A stretch of DNA of 64,000 nt from Kitagawia praeruptora (taxonomy: Eukaryota > Streptophyta > Magnoliopsida > Apiales > Apiaceae), in assembly GCA_037693485.1 (NCBI GenBank), contig CM075347.1, positions 139,036,501 through 139,100,500 of the forward strand, written 5' to 3'. Of the stretch, positions 37,901-49,947 are shown in pieces. Every line of letters begins with the position of its first letter. Positions within the stretch are counted from its first letter, which is position 1. The notes below the pieces were generated by a model. It was not told the DNA's origin. It ran no database searches and worked only from the letters and a program-made list of their open reading frames with translations. The translations under genes and the position numbers were made by a program.

Positions 37901-40900
37901 TACTATAAACTAATCAATTGCCATTTTCACATAAATCATGTCATCTTCATGTTATCCTTACTTAATTATTTATAATTACTAATAACTAATAAATTTCTTT
38001 CTTCATGTAAAACATGTTACCTTTTCTATTTTTCAATAACTAATCTTTTATCACATAAAATATGAGAAATTCTTTCCTTTTTCAAGTAAAATATGCTACC
38101 TTTTCTATTTTTCAATAGCCAATTTTTCTTTTTACGTAAAATACAGTTTATCTAGCTAAAATTTTTCCTTTTCTAAAAAAACTATGAGCAATTATGTTTA
38201 ATAAAATAAAATATTATAATTACTAATAATTAACCAATTACCATTTTCAGCTAAAATACATTATCTTTTCTATTTTTCTATTTTTTTTTTAGAAAAACCT
38301 ATTTGGTATGCTTTATTTAAGTACAATAAAATAATAACAATATAATAATATTTCATCTTTTCAATATTTTCAAACTAAAATCCATCATTTTCTAAAAATA
38401 TCACGGACAACATATATATAATTATATCAGAACATATTTTGCTAAAATTTTAAGCTAAGAAAGTTTATGTTTTAAAATTTTTAATTCAAAAAAAAATCTA
38501 TTATATTAAAGAACATCCGTGCATGGCACGGGTTTTAAGCTAGTGTATACTAAAGTGTGACCTTCAGCTTAAAATTTTTTATCCCGAAAAGCACAAAATG
38601 TGGAATGTGAAGACTTCACATCATTACACAAAATGTACAGCTCTAAAACTAAATCCCTGACAATGAAAAGGCGAAGAAGACAACGCCTTTCTTTCTTAGT
38701 AATGGTGACAGAGAGGCAGACTCAAAACAGGTTCTACATGTTATCAGGTCTGCAGCTCCTTAGATTGCTTTAAAGAAAAAAACTTGATTATGACACTTAT
38801 AGCTATCTTTTACGGCAGTAGCAACATGCCACTTACACTTTGTAGTCATTAATTTGATTTCTATCATAAAAAATTAAGAAGTGTATATCCATGTATATAC
38901 CAATAATACCAGTACACTAGAAACAATCTTGGCCATGATTATCTCAACTCATACAAAGTTCACTTACCACTGTAACGGCCCATGAGCTTCACTACCCCAA
39001 CACCATTCTCAGCACTTTCAGATTCAACATGTGCAGCATTGATGGCGCGTTGAGCCTCCTCAACAGCAGTATCAAAACCAAATGACTTATCAATGACCTG
39101 AGCAAAAACGTCGTAACATTACAGTTAGTATAAGATGGTTGTTTCCGGACATATTTATGGGGGCAGGGTCATATTAAAAAGATAATTTATAAGAGGACAT
39201 AAATCAAATCAGCCACAGATGCAATCTTATATGGAAAACTTGAGCATAATGCCTGAGTTTAACCATATCAAATTATAAGTAGATATTAGAGAATGACAAT
39301 ACCGGAATGTCATTATCAATGGTTTTCGGGATTCCTGCAACTGCAACCTTCAGACCACGCCGTCTAACTTCCTGCAATGAGTATCACACTTTCAGAAAAA
39401 AGGTAGCACATATACACATGTAAGATTCTAGAAGAAATCATATCATGTACTGGGCCAAATATGAAATAGGATATGGTGGCAGTCTGGCAGACATAATTAA
39501 TTCAGGATCCCATCCGCGTAGCATCAGTAAGTTCAAACCTCAAATACTATCCCCTTTCCTAAAGCTGGGTAGTTAAGAAATCTTAATGATACTTAGAAGA
39601 AAAACATAAAATGTCCTGCTGTGACAATTGTGTCACTTCACAGAGGTAATGAGCACATGAAAATATTTTAATGTGTTTTATTCATTTGGGAAGTAGATGA
39701 AATATGCAGTATGGACATTTGACGAGGCAGAAAACAACAGTCAAATATATGTTCCTATAGTCAACTGCGGGTCAGTATTAAACATTGCTGCAAGTTGGTT
39801 ATACCTGAGGATACAAATTACAACATAACTGACTGAGAAAGTAAACTCCATGGAAGTATCCAACGACGTGGAGTAAGACAAGGGCAAGGATGTCGAAGAG
39901 GCTAAAAACAGAACGATGTGGTATTCAAGATAAACGTATATTGGTGACTTTGAGCAAATTATGAAGCATCGCTTTTCAAACTACCACATAAAGCTAGTTT
40001 CTTTCAAACTCCCTTTATGTATGCTACATAATCTAAAAAGCTGGTCGATCTCCTTTAGAAGAAAACTACCTCAAAAATGACAGCGGCCCCTTTCTGAGTC
40101 CCATCCCCTCCAATAATATAAACCTGAATCAGAATAGCATATCAGCAACAAAACATTTTTTAGTGAAGCGAAAAAGTAAAAAGTACAGAAAGGGGCAATA
40201 CTGAACCCTGATGAAAAGAATGATTGTAAACATTTTGACGTTCCCCCTACCTGATTAATTCCTCGATCCTGAATGCTGTCAACAATCTTCATTGTATCAT
40301 GCCCTCCGCGAGATGTCCCAAGGACAGTGCCACCACGTTTGTGAATATCATTTACAATCTTTGGTGTTAAGGGGATGGTATTTCTTGAATAAAAACCCCT
40401 ATATCCTCCCTGCATGGCATGATTATTAGAAGTCTACAAATTAATAGAGTATAGCAAATTGTGTACCAACCAAATCCCACAGTAATGATTGTGAAGGGCA
40501 GGAAGCTACCACTTCTAGAATGCAAGCTTATCCCTAAATGACATTTGCTAGCAATAAACAGGACGGAGGCAGTGTGCAATCAGAAAACAAACATATCTGT
40601 CTTTCGACTCATTACAACAAGCAAATAAAAGCCATGAACCATAGATGTCTTAAAGCTTCATAAAAAACCTATTAACTGCCCTACCTAGAAAATGGTCAAA
40701 AGTGGTACAATATTTTGCATTTTTACATGCAGTAGCTTATCACAAAACATGTGGCCACAGGCCAAAAATTGGCCTCCATATTGCTATGAAAGTTAAAGTT
40801 TAATTAAAGCTTGAATTATGTGAGGAGGAAAACTACAAGCAAAAGGTTGAAGCGGAAATAAAACTTAAATTTATTAATGCCTTCAAAGATAAAGTGTGCT

Positions 40901-42659
40901 GAAAACATTCCAAGAATTTCAACCCTGACGAACCTCTATTCCAAGGACTCTGGTGACACCATACATGTGATAGAGAGCGCATACAAGTTCCCTGATCACC
41001 GTATTTAGCCCAGGGCACAACCCGCCGCATGTTACAATACAAGCATGCACCTCATCTGGACTAAAATACACCTGTGGCATTGAAGAAATGTGTTAGCAAA
41101 AATATATGTATGGACGATTACATCTAGTTGGACTGGAAAATTGCATACCTTCTGGCGAGGTCCAGCACGTCGAAAATGTGTTCCCCTTGGACTATCTTTG
41201 TGAACCACAACCTACAGTATAAGATTCTAACAGTTAATGTCATACATTTCGAGCAACTATAAAAATTGATTTACCCTTGCCAAAGTAGGAAGGCTTCGAG
41301 ATGCAACAAAATTACAAAAAAGTATATAAAATTATATGCGTATAACTAAAGACAACATCCTAAATGGCCATGCTATCGAGTAACATAAAGGCCGTAGTTT
41401 CAAAAGCAACTACCTCCAGAAAAACCCCTTAAATTACAAACCATAATGACTTACCATCTTCATTCACACACAAAAAAAAAATGTACGTAACAATTCGTGG
41501 CGCACCTAAGGTTTTTTTTTCTTTGGCCAAGTCATAAATCTATATTTCTAATGTTGTTGCCCATTCAAGCAAACAGAGAGAGCTAGAGAGTGGGTGGGTA
41601 TTGTGGGCTTATAGACAGTGGCAGAACCAGTACTCTAAGAGAGCCGAGGAAAAAAAAAATTACACCAAATTAGAAGGGCTAGCTGGGGCTGGGAAAATAA
41701 ATCTACTGTTTAAAATTTATGTGTTCGGATAAATTTCTAAAGATTGTAGCATAATAGTCAAATAATAGAGCGAGTCAGAAGTAACTTAAACCTTTTGGGG
41801 TACAGTATCATCGACGTTCACAAAGTACTGCCTGAAATTCAAAGAAACCGGAACAACTTAGATTCTGATCACTCAAAATTAAAGCAGCTTATGTAATAAA
41901 TATTAAATTAGGCCAGTGAAAAGTTTTTTAACTAACTTTACAACTGAATATGCTGGATTAGATCGCAACGGATTGGGATAGGTCTGCACATAGAAAAATA
42001 AAAATTAACATAGACTCATAGAGTTAATAAAAATATGACTCAGCAGGAAATAGAAATTCGACATTCGAGAAACAGATCAAAGAAGAACAATATCATAGAG
42101 AAGCTTCACACCACAAAGAGAAATTTAAGAAGAAAAGAACCAGATTCTAACATCATAGTAACTACACTTTCTTTTATCTGTGTCCAAAGAAAGAGGAATA
42201 TGAATTGATTCCATGTCTCTGTTACATGTAAGCAGAGTGACTTCACAATTAACATGTGCCAGCTAAATTAATAGAAAAAATATATTTTTTTTCCTTTGCC
42301 AAGCAAAAAGATTATTAAGTTGTGATCTTTTTAGTAAAAGATCATTATCTTGAAAGAGTAATAGTAACCCAGATCAGCTTTCAAATTCAATGATTAAAAC
42401 AAAACAATAGAACAAGTGATGAGTAACACAAATTCAGTATAAACACATGATTCACTCACTCTCTCTCTCTCTCGACTCTCAGACACACATACACACATGA
42501 CAGACAGGAGAGATAGAAAGGAAGAAAGGGGAGACTTACAGGAAGATGATCTATGTAATCAGTCAAGTGAGGAACATCTTCAAGAACATAACCATAATCA
42601 CCAGTTTCCACCTTCATCATTTGGATATCTCCAACTCCATTCTTTTTTTCACTGCCCAT
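34908..42659 (-). CDS. PFK: ATP-dependent 6-phosphofructokinase, plant cytosolic type, 13 exons
   Basis: Phosphorylates fructose 6-phosphate to fructose 1,6-bisphosphate with ATP, the committing step of glycolysis. Exons in coding order: 42540-42659, 41937-41983, 41792-41831, 41149-41211, 40934-41071, 40251-40409, 40070-40123, 39303-39371, 38968-39097, 36396-36661, 35552-35597, 35301-35455, 34908-35084. They join in frame to 487 residues, near the usual length of plant cytosolic PFKs. Motifs: YVLEDVPHLTDYI near the N-terminus, GGLCPGLN (about 106-113), GGDGTQKGA (about 194-202), PKTIDNDIP (about 222-230), MGRYSG (about 269-274), PESPFYLEG and ITDRMWARLLSSTNQPSF near the C-terminus. GGDGT rather than GGDDS argues for ATP, not pyrophosphate, as donor. 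There is no transit-peptide-like extension, so it is inferred cytosolic (PFK1/3/6/7 group). A Helitron sits in the 2.3-kb intron between exons 9 and 10; the exons are intact. Confidence 0.95.
36986..38543 (+). mobile_element. Non-autonomous Helitron in a phosphofructokinase intron
   Basis: Begins near TGTATACTATTATATAAAAG and ends with the hairpin CCGTGCATGGCACGG (38517-38531) followed by GTTTTAAG and the terminal CTAG (38540-38543), with T after it. That layout is the Helitron 3' end rule. The interior is AT-rich with repeated blocks (AAATATAACGGGCAA, AACTATGAGCAATTTTATTT) and no helicase or Rep frame. It lies in reverse orientation to the host gene. Confidence 0.8.
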
Positions 42660-42740
42660 ATCTCTCTAATCTCTCTCTCTCAACTCTCTCACACCCTCAG
42701 CTAATCAGCCTCTCTCTCTCTCTCTCTCTCTCAGCTTAGC
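42660..42740 (-). promoter_or_regulatory. GA-rich leader of the phosphofructokinase gene
   Basis: Directly upstream of the ATG the minus strand reads GAGAGAT preceded by two runs of (GA)n, the longer about 20 nt near 42711-42732. Such runs bind GAGA-binding BBR/BPC proteins in plants. A TATA-like TTAAATATAC lies on the minus strand at about 42910-42919. A third GA-type run is at 42459-42473 inside the first intron. Confidence 0.6.
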
Positions 42741-43616
42741 ACTCTTAATAATAATAATAGTAATAATAAATCTAGTGAGCAATAATTTGGCAAGAAAAAT
42801 GAATAAAATTCCCACTAGAGATGTCAAGGAATCTGCGAGAATCTGCTGTCTAAATCTGCTGTCTAACTTGAACTACTACTACTTAGTATAATACTCCGTT
42901 GTTGTTGTATGTATATTTAAGAGACACAAATGAAAAGCGGAAAGAGAAATTATGTAGTAGTAACTAAAAAAAATAAAATATTGAAAAACAGTGCGTGTAT
43001 ATTACCGCTCGCCGACGTCGAGGCCCCTTTCTATTGTTAGACTACGTTTATTGAAGCATGGAATGTTATGCGAATATCCTTTAATAATCTACCATTAATC
43101 GAATACTCGTAAAATAATTTAGATGTTTAAAATGAACGATAATCTAAACGGGTGATCGAATTGTAATTAGTAATTGGAATTTCGTTTGATTCTGTAGCAT
43201 TTTTCTTTTATTCGTAATTGTGCACATATAATTAATTTTACTTTTTAGTTTAATATTAGATGGAAACGGAAATAAATTAGCATCAATATAAAATAAAAAA
43301 CGAATTGTCTGCTCGTAGAAATTAAAATTGATATAAATGCTAGGTAGAAGTGTAAATGAAAACTCGAAAACTGGAAAACTGAATAATTAACAAACCTTCG
43401 TTACATATAGGAAAAAAATGTAAGATTATCACGAAAAGATGAAAAGTATTCGTGACTTTTGATTGGAAGATCAACTTTGACAACCAAGAAGAAAGGGTCT
43501 AGAAGAAGACGGAAAAAATTTGTAAAGAAAAGTTGAAACCGTGAAACAACAAAAAGAGTGGTACGGACAACGCCACTTGTTTTGCGAAAAACAAATGGAG
43601 CAGCTGTCTATATTGT
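42741..43616 (-). other. Upstream region of the phosphofructokinase gene
   Basis: No coding frame recognised. Holds the presumed promoter, including the TATA-like box noted in the leader entry, and AT-rich sequence. Confidence 0.45.
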
Positions 43617-43834
43617 GCCCGTTTAGCAAATATTATAATGGACTTATACTTTACTTATTTTGAAAAAAAATTTATATTTACATATTTTTTTTAGAAGAAA
43701 ATGTGTATGGGGAGTTTAATATTCGTTATCTTGAAAAAATAAGTTACTTATTTCAGAAAAAAAATACATATTTTCTAACTTTTTTCCAAAATAAATAATT
43801 TATTTCTGAAAAATAAGATTTCTTAAACGGACCC
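43617..43834. repeat. MITE, copy 2 of the 218-bp family
   Basis: Colinear with 9211-9428: TGCCCGTTTAG at the left, AAACGGACCC at the right, with ATGTGTATGGGGAGTTTAAT inside. More decayed at its ends than copy 1. Confidence 0.75.
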
Positions 43835-44482
43835 ATTATTTTATGAACCAAAACCACAACCTGGCTTTGATTACATGTGTACCTATTTTATGTTGGAACA
43901 TTGACTAATGGAGAAGTGAGAAGATGACTAGGAGACGAGAGGTTCTAGGAACATGGCCCATGGGCATGTAGCCACCCTAAAGTCCACAAGTGTCCGTCAA
44001 CTTATAGTCGTCACGCATACCACCATCAAATCATCAATGCTACAAACGAATCCAGTCCTTGAGTTTTCATCATGATTCATCATGATTCTAAAAATCTCCA
44101 ATTTAACTAATTAATTATCTATAAAGTGATTAATCAATTTAATTTTTGAAATCCAATTAATCCTATGAATTTATTTAAAATTATTTGTTTAATTATAAAT
44201 TAAACTAATATATTAAATATTATTATAATATCCGATTAATACTTCGATTAATCCTCAATTAACCGATTAATCTTAAATCGGTAGCTCAACCGATTTATAC
44301 CGATTACCGATTTTTACAATCTTGGTTTTCATCAAATGGAGTCAAATTTAGGACCTGTTTGGCACCGTTTAAAAAAGGAAACTTACCATTTATAATTATA
44401 AAAAAAAACTTACAATTTATAAATCCAAAATAATTTATGCAAAGTGTTTGTGAATCTAACTTATGAACTTAATTCATAACTT

Positions 44483-46261
44483 ACTAGCATGATAGCCCGT
44501 GTAAAGCACGGGCATCATTTAAATTCGTCTAATTTAATTATTATGATTCTTAAGATAGATGATTCGTAATTTTTGAAATATAATAGATAAAAAGTGTGAT
44601 ACATTTAATAAATTATTTGAAGTATGATACATTGTGTGTATATATCTATAAACTATTATCACTCGATAATTCTTTAATGTCACCAAATCGATCAACATTC
44701 TAGAAATAACTTGCAAACACGTTTGTCACGAATTCCAACCACCCTACACCTCCGATCACTCATTCATCTCATTTTTCATCCTCTCACATAAGATCCGAGT
44801 TTATAAAGCCCATTCACCCACTCTACCACCGTCATACCAGCACCTTCGAACACTATTAGATTTTCAAATTTTGGAAATTTTGGTAATTGCGTTCAAAATT
44901 TTAGTGATTTGGATTCAAATTTTTGTGATTTAAGTTGAATGTTAGGTCATTCTACTATCATTTTGATTTTTAGTGGTGTAGAGCCTGATATTGATTTAGT
45001 TGTAGTAAAAATTTAGTGATTTCACTCGTGATTCTAGCGATTATGTATTATATATACAATTTAGTATTTTATTTAAATATCAATCTTTCATTAACATAAC
45101 TATACATCTTAATCTCATAATTAATTGTATTGCATCTATAATCTAATTTATAATGTCGTGTCCTAACCCAAGTCCAACTACGCTTTTTAATTTAATTAAA
45201 AATCAATACAGTGTTTGTATCTCATATGTAAATTATTTAACTGATCACAAAATTATGTTTTAAATTATTATAACGGATATATTGAATTTTTTATAACTCA
45301 TCAAAAATCATTTTGACCTATACTAAACATAATACACAAACAACATAATTCATTTGATGCTCATACTAAACATAATAGATAGATAACATAATTCATTTGA
45401 TTAAATTTTTTACCCAAGTCCAACTACGTTTTTTAATTTAATTAAAAATCAATACAGTGTTTGTATCTCATATGTAAATTATTTAACTAATCACAAAATT
45501 ATGTTTTAAATTATTATAACGGGTATATTGAATTTTTTATAACTCGACAAAAATCATTTTGACATATAGTAAACATAATACACAAACAACATAATTCATT
45601 TGATGCTCATACTAAACATAATAGATAGATAACATAATTCATTTGATTAAATTTTTTAATTCCCAGCAAGGTAGTAATATTAAAAAAAATAGAACATGGG
45701 AGTTATTTGTGCATGTAGTAAATGATTTTTAAAAAAGTAACAGAAATTCTTCTTTGGTGTAGTGGTTGGAGATGAGAACATAATTCCTTTTTAATCCAAA
45801 GGTACCAACATTTTTTAATATATTAAAATTGTCATGGGTAAACACGTAATTTACTAAATAGCCTTGAAAGACCTTGTTGGCATATAATATATATAAAGGA
45901 TTAGCTTATAGTCCGTGTTCAACTTTTAACTTTTTTTAATTTACTTATAATATAATTACATAATATTATAAAATTTTCATCTTTGCAAATAACAATTTTT
46001 AATATTAAATCTAAATTAATATGTTATTGACGGGAATCGAAACTTAAACTTTTCCATGTAACATATTTTTAGTATTAAATTTAAATTAAGATGTTGTTGG
46101 CGGGATTCGAACTTTAAACATCTGTATTTAATAATTTTTATAACATCTTTTGTTATTATTTATTTGAGCTATCGATCTAACGATTGTGAATGAAAGAGAT
46201 AACCAAAATCAAACTACAAAATATACGTCTTTTTGTTTATTATAATATAGTATAGTATAGA
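44483..46261 (-). mobile_element. Minus-strand Helitron remnants, at least two
   Basis: A minus-strand Helitron 3' end lies at 44484-44507: terminal CTAG, then the hairpin CCCGTGCTTTACACGGG. A second, decayed 3' end is at 45901-45920. A 5' end of the same kind (minus TCTATACTATACTATATTAT) closes at 46261. The stretch 45901-46261 is a diverged copy of the short Helitron at 10384-10730. The larger unit 44484 to about 45900 contains a 236-bp duplication. No helicase frame exists. Confidence 0.55.
45166..45657 (+). repeat. 236-bp tandem duplication
   Basis: Copies 45166-45401 and 45402-45657 (the second slightly longer) both start ACCCAAGTCCAACTACG and end ATTCATTTGATTAAATTTTT, with few differences. 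A recent local duplication inside Helitron-like sequence. Confidence 0.9.
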
Positions 46262-46613
46262 TATGTTAATAAGTTCAATGTTAAAAACAACGTACTTTCA
46301 TTTAATTTATTTATTATTACATGACTTTTACACTTGTTTAATAATTTATTTATTTTTTTGGAACGCAAAAGCATATATTAATAGAATATTCAATGTAGCC
46401 ATTATATAAAATGCACTGCATTTAAAGCTTACACTTAGAAACCATCCAAAACACTTGATAAAACCAGGCAATACCAAAGAGACCACTAAAAACAAGCAAA
46501 ACAAAAGAGATTGGGACCCACTACTATGACTAAAAAGAACCAGACTTAGAACATATAAAAAGTTGACAAATGAACGATTCATCTTCTCTCATGAAGCAGT
46601 GCAGACATCTTGA

Positions 46614-47302
46614 TTATAGCATTTCTTGTGCCAGCATTTCCTCATTATCAAACGGCACCATACCATCAGCTGCAACAACCTGATCCCCTTGCACAATTTC
46701 TTCACCTTGAACATCCTCCTGAACAACATTAGCCATCAAGTCTAGCTCATGTACTGCCATAAACTGATCCCCTATTGGCCCAAGACCCATGTCGTTGCAC
46801 CATAATTCAAAGACACGACCTACCGGACCGGCCAAGATAACCATTCTGTTATAGTTTTCTGCACCATATCGAGCCAAATATGCTGCTAGGTTGTTTGCAT
46901 TAGCCTCAATAATCCTTTCAACAATGCGAAAATTAAGATCAGACTTCCTTTGTTGAAGTTGTTGAATAGCATACCTATGGAGCGGTATGACACCATTAAC
47001 ATCAGCAAGTCTCCATTCCCATACAGATTCCTCATGGTCTGATTCGATCAACACATCAAACTTGTCATCGAGATAAGCCCTTTTGAGACCTTCAATGAGA
47101 GCATATAACTCATTGAGTCTTCTATCATCTATCCCCAATGATCCTGCAAGCATTCGTAAAATTCTGCCCCGGTGATTGCGTATGACAACACCAATTCCCG
47201 ATACATTTCCATTGAGGAGAGGTTCTTAGTGAAGAAACTATGAACATTAATCTTATAGCGCCCTTGGGGAGGAAGACGCCATAAAACATTAACAGGCTCC
47301 AT
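46614..47302 (-). pseudogene. RNase H-type domain relic (LINE-derived), frameshifted
   Basis: The main frame (47153-46614) encodes LAGSLGIDDRRLNELYALIE, then IESDHEESVWEW and ANNLAAYLARYGAENYNRMV. This is the RNase H-like domain of plant non-LTR reverse transcriptases and of the many small genes derived from them. It continues upstream as GNVSGIGVVIRNHRGRILRM. Before that the homologous text shifts frame: VLWRLPPQGRYKINVHSFFT, beginning at an ATG at 47302, is in another frame, and the downstream frame has a TAA there. One lost base near 47235-47242 would explain it. The acidic C-terminal tail has no recognised role. A T-run on the plus strand at about 46351 may be the remnant of a 3' A-tail. 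Confidence 0.7.
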
Positions 47303-47740
47303 AAGAACTCTAATGTAACTGTATAAGATTAGCTGAATACTCTCCCAATAGAACTAGTCATTTGTATAAATACTAATAACTATTTCATTGGAACACTCTA
47401 GACATTCACAACTTCCCAGACAACCCTATTAATTCAAACGTCTGATAGTATTCCAAAAGAATTTTCCCGCTTCCCAGGCAAGAAAAATTTTAATATATCC
47501 CTCCTGATAATGTCCCACAATACTTTCAAATGCAGCCTACTAATTTTGGGCTTTAAAGAGAGGCTCACTTACAACCCTAACTTGTAAACACAGTATAAGC
47601 CCACTACAAAACCAATTATATTTTACCTGATATCTATTATATATATAATACGCCAACTGGAGATAAAAATTCTGAGTTTTTTTAATGCACTTGAAAAGAC
47701 CATTTTACCCTTTATTGTTTTTCTCCAAACAGCTGCCCGA
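47303..47740. other. Intergenic, no gene recognised
   Basis: AT-rich sequence upstream of the RNase H relic. No supported feature. Confidence 0.4.
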
Positions 47741-47749
47741 CTTACCCAT

Positions 47750-47985
47750 TCCTCACTTTATCCGAGCAATTTCCGTTTTACTCTGTGCGGTGTCCATGTC
47801 GCTCTAAAGCGCGCAGGCCAAGCCCAATCGGTTACACCGTCGCGACGAACAAAATACCCTGGATGAATTCCACAACCAACCTCCGTTATTTGGGTCTCCA
47901 ACGTTGAACGTATCGATGTCCTCAAGCAATCAACATCAAGGGATTCATCTCCCTCGCGATGCCCTCGCCTCCGATCATTCTTCAA
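47750..47985 (+). other. Possible first exon of a + strand gene
   Basis: A GC-rich island in AT-rich surroundings ends at TCTTCAA followed by GTATGT, a good donor. An ATG at 47916 with no earlier productive start opens MSSSNQHQGIHLPRDALASD followed by HSS up to the donor (70 coding nt). Beyond it the sequence turns T-rich and intron-like. No second exon is found up to 64,000, so either the exons lie beyond the window, with the Sirevirus-like element inside the intron, or this is not a gene. The 75-codon minus-strand frame across the same island (47985-47758) is an alternative I cannot exclude. Confidence 0.35.
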
Positions 47986-48044
47986 GTATGTTTTATGGGT
48001 GAAAAACTTTGTGGGATTTAAGATTGTGCTTTTGGGGTGTTTGG

Positions 48045-48257
48045 CTCCTCACTGATTTCATTTGTGCCCTCCGTTTTGCCTTTGATTTTGAATTTTAATT
48101 AGTTTTTACCGCTTGCCTCCTCACTGATTTCATTGGTGCCCTCCGTTTTGCCTTTGATTTTGAATTTTAATTAGTTTTTACCGCTTGCCTCCTCACTGAT
48201 TTCATTGGTGCCCTCCGTTTTGCCTTTGATTTTGAATTTTAATTAGTCTTTACCATT
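48045..48257 (+). repeat. 72-bp unit repeated three times
   Basis: CTCCTCACTGATTTCATT starts copies at 48045, 48117 and 48189, nearly identical; the third diverges at its end. The period of 72 is exact. Confidence 0.93.
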
Positions 48258-49365
48258 TGTTCGTTGTGTCACCTGGAAGCCACATTTTCAGGTTTCCTTC
48301 ACAATCTGTCTCTACTTGACTTAATGCGGTAAGAGGAGAGACAGTTATCTGAAGTCCAAAATGTTGGTCATGTTAGTCCTTATCTTTTTGGTTCTAATAG
48401 CTACTTAACCAACAAAATTAAATTACATCATATAATTCCAGTGGTTTATACGGTGGAGTTTAAAAAAAGTGGCCTGCCGCACGCCCATACAGTACTATGG
48501 TTGGCTACTCCTGACAAGCTACTAACTATGGAAGATTTTCTTCCTTCCCACAACATCTTGATTTTGTTAAATAACATATACATACTTCAGTAAAAATGAA
48601 CAAAGGAACAAACGAAGTAAAATATTGGTGTTTTTAAAGTAAAGAAGCAACAATAGATCAGTCCGTGCTTTGAATTAATCTGTGTGTAAAAACGAAAACA
48701 AGGTTAGGAAAAATGTATTTGAAAAAACTTTGCCCGGCCCCAATCCCGTTAGCAACTTCAGCTGGGGCTTTTCATTTCTGTTATAGTTAAATTTTTTGTC
48801 GTTAGAATACTAGAGATGAGTCAAATTTAAAATGGTTATAAAAAAATCGTATAGGAAGAATCTCTTTCGCACATTATCATCTCTTTCTTGCTACTCCTGC
48901 TATGTGTATAGGCAGGGACAATAAATAGCATGGAAACAATGGAAGTACTTACCCCGTGACTTGTATGAAATAATCATTTTTGTATAGTAATTTACAAAGA
49001 ATGTTAGGTGAGCGTTTATGACTTTTAGGTTAACCAACTTACAAGGGTCTACAGTGCCCTGCTTTTCAGATTTATACTGAATCACTGAATCTGTTGCATT
49101 TCATATGTACATGATTCCTATTCTGGGCAAATATTTTTTTTCCCCATTAGTAGAATATTCCGGATCCGTGCTTCCATCTGATACTTTTTCCATATTGTCA
49201 ACCAATTAGAATATCTTCCCCTTCATTTAGTCACAGAATGTGGCCTATTTGATTTCCCACTTTTCTTTCCGAATTATATTATTCACATAAATGTTTCGAA
49301 GGTTAATCACTACAAAATAGCTAATTATTGATAACGAAATAGTTAGCTTAAGAAATTTTATCATC
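48258..49365. other. Unique-looking AT-rich sequence, no gene recognised
   Basis: T-rich on the plus strand, compatible with a long intron of a + strand gene. Ends at the TAAAT target duplication of the retrotransposon. Confidence 0.4.
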
Positions 49366-49370
49366 TAAAT
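49366..49370. repeat. Left target-site duplication TAAAT
   Basis: Identical to 62447-62451; the 5-bp size is standard for Copia integrase. Confidence 0.93.
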
Positions 49371-49867
49371 TGTTGCCCAGTAAATAACAATTGTAGAAGG
49401 GGGTTGAATACAGTTGTATAAGATTTTCGACTTAAAACAAATAACACAAGTATGAATCAATAACAGCTTTATTAACTCTGATATAAAACTGTTACAAAAC
49501 TCTCTTAAGAAATTCTTATGTTCTTAAGAGCTGCTAGGTTACAATATAACTCGTGTAAGTCATTACAAAATGTAAAACCTAAACTGTGTTTATATAATGT
49601 ACACAGTTGCACTATCAATTACAAGATATTCTAAATCAATTACATATATCTCTGAATGCATATCTTGTATGATAGCTGCCTTCCTACAAATTAGGAACCG
49701 ACATATCAATCTTCCTTGATCTCTGGTCTGATGAGAATCTTCATCAAATACTGACCAGCTTCTAATCCTGATAGTCCAATACTGACAGTGCATTCCTGAT
49801 GACGTCAGCATCAGTATCTGATCAGTAATGCCCAGATCCTGATCATCTCTTGAATCAATATCTAACA
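49371..49867 (-). repeat. 3' LTR of the Sirevirus-like element
   Basis: 497 bp. Differs from 61950-62446 by about three substitutions (ACAGTTG/ACAATTG, GCTGCCTT/GCTGTCTT, TTGATCTC/TTGTTCTC). Carries a dense set of CAGGAT/CAGTAT-type words in both orientations near 49740-49855. Confidence 0.95.
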
Positions 49868-49878
49868 ATCTCCCCCAA
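49868..49878 (-). other. Polypurine tract
   Basis: On the minus strand TTGGGGGAGAT abuts the 3' LTR (TGTTAGATATTG), the standard plus-strand primer position. Confidence 0.9.
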
Positions 49879-49947
49879 TTTGTTCTTTATAAAACAAAGC
49901 ACAAATTCCTTGATTCAAGATGTCAAAAACTCAAAACAAAATACCTT

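Noticed and set aside
42497..42739. 80-codon + frame over the phosphofructokinase first exon
   Set aside because: Shadow of the minus-strand exon and of the CT repeats.
46346..46582. 78-codon minus-strand frame downstream of the RNase H relic
   Set aside because: Serine/leucine-rich, no resemblance to a family; probably the 3' tail of the relic.
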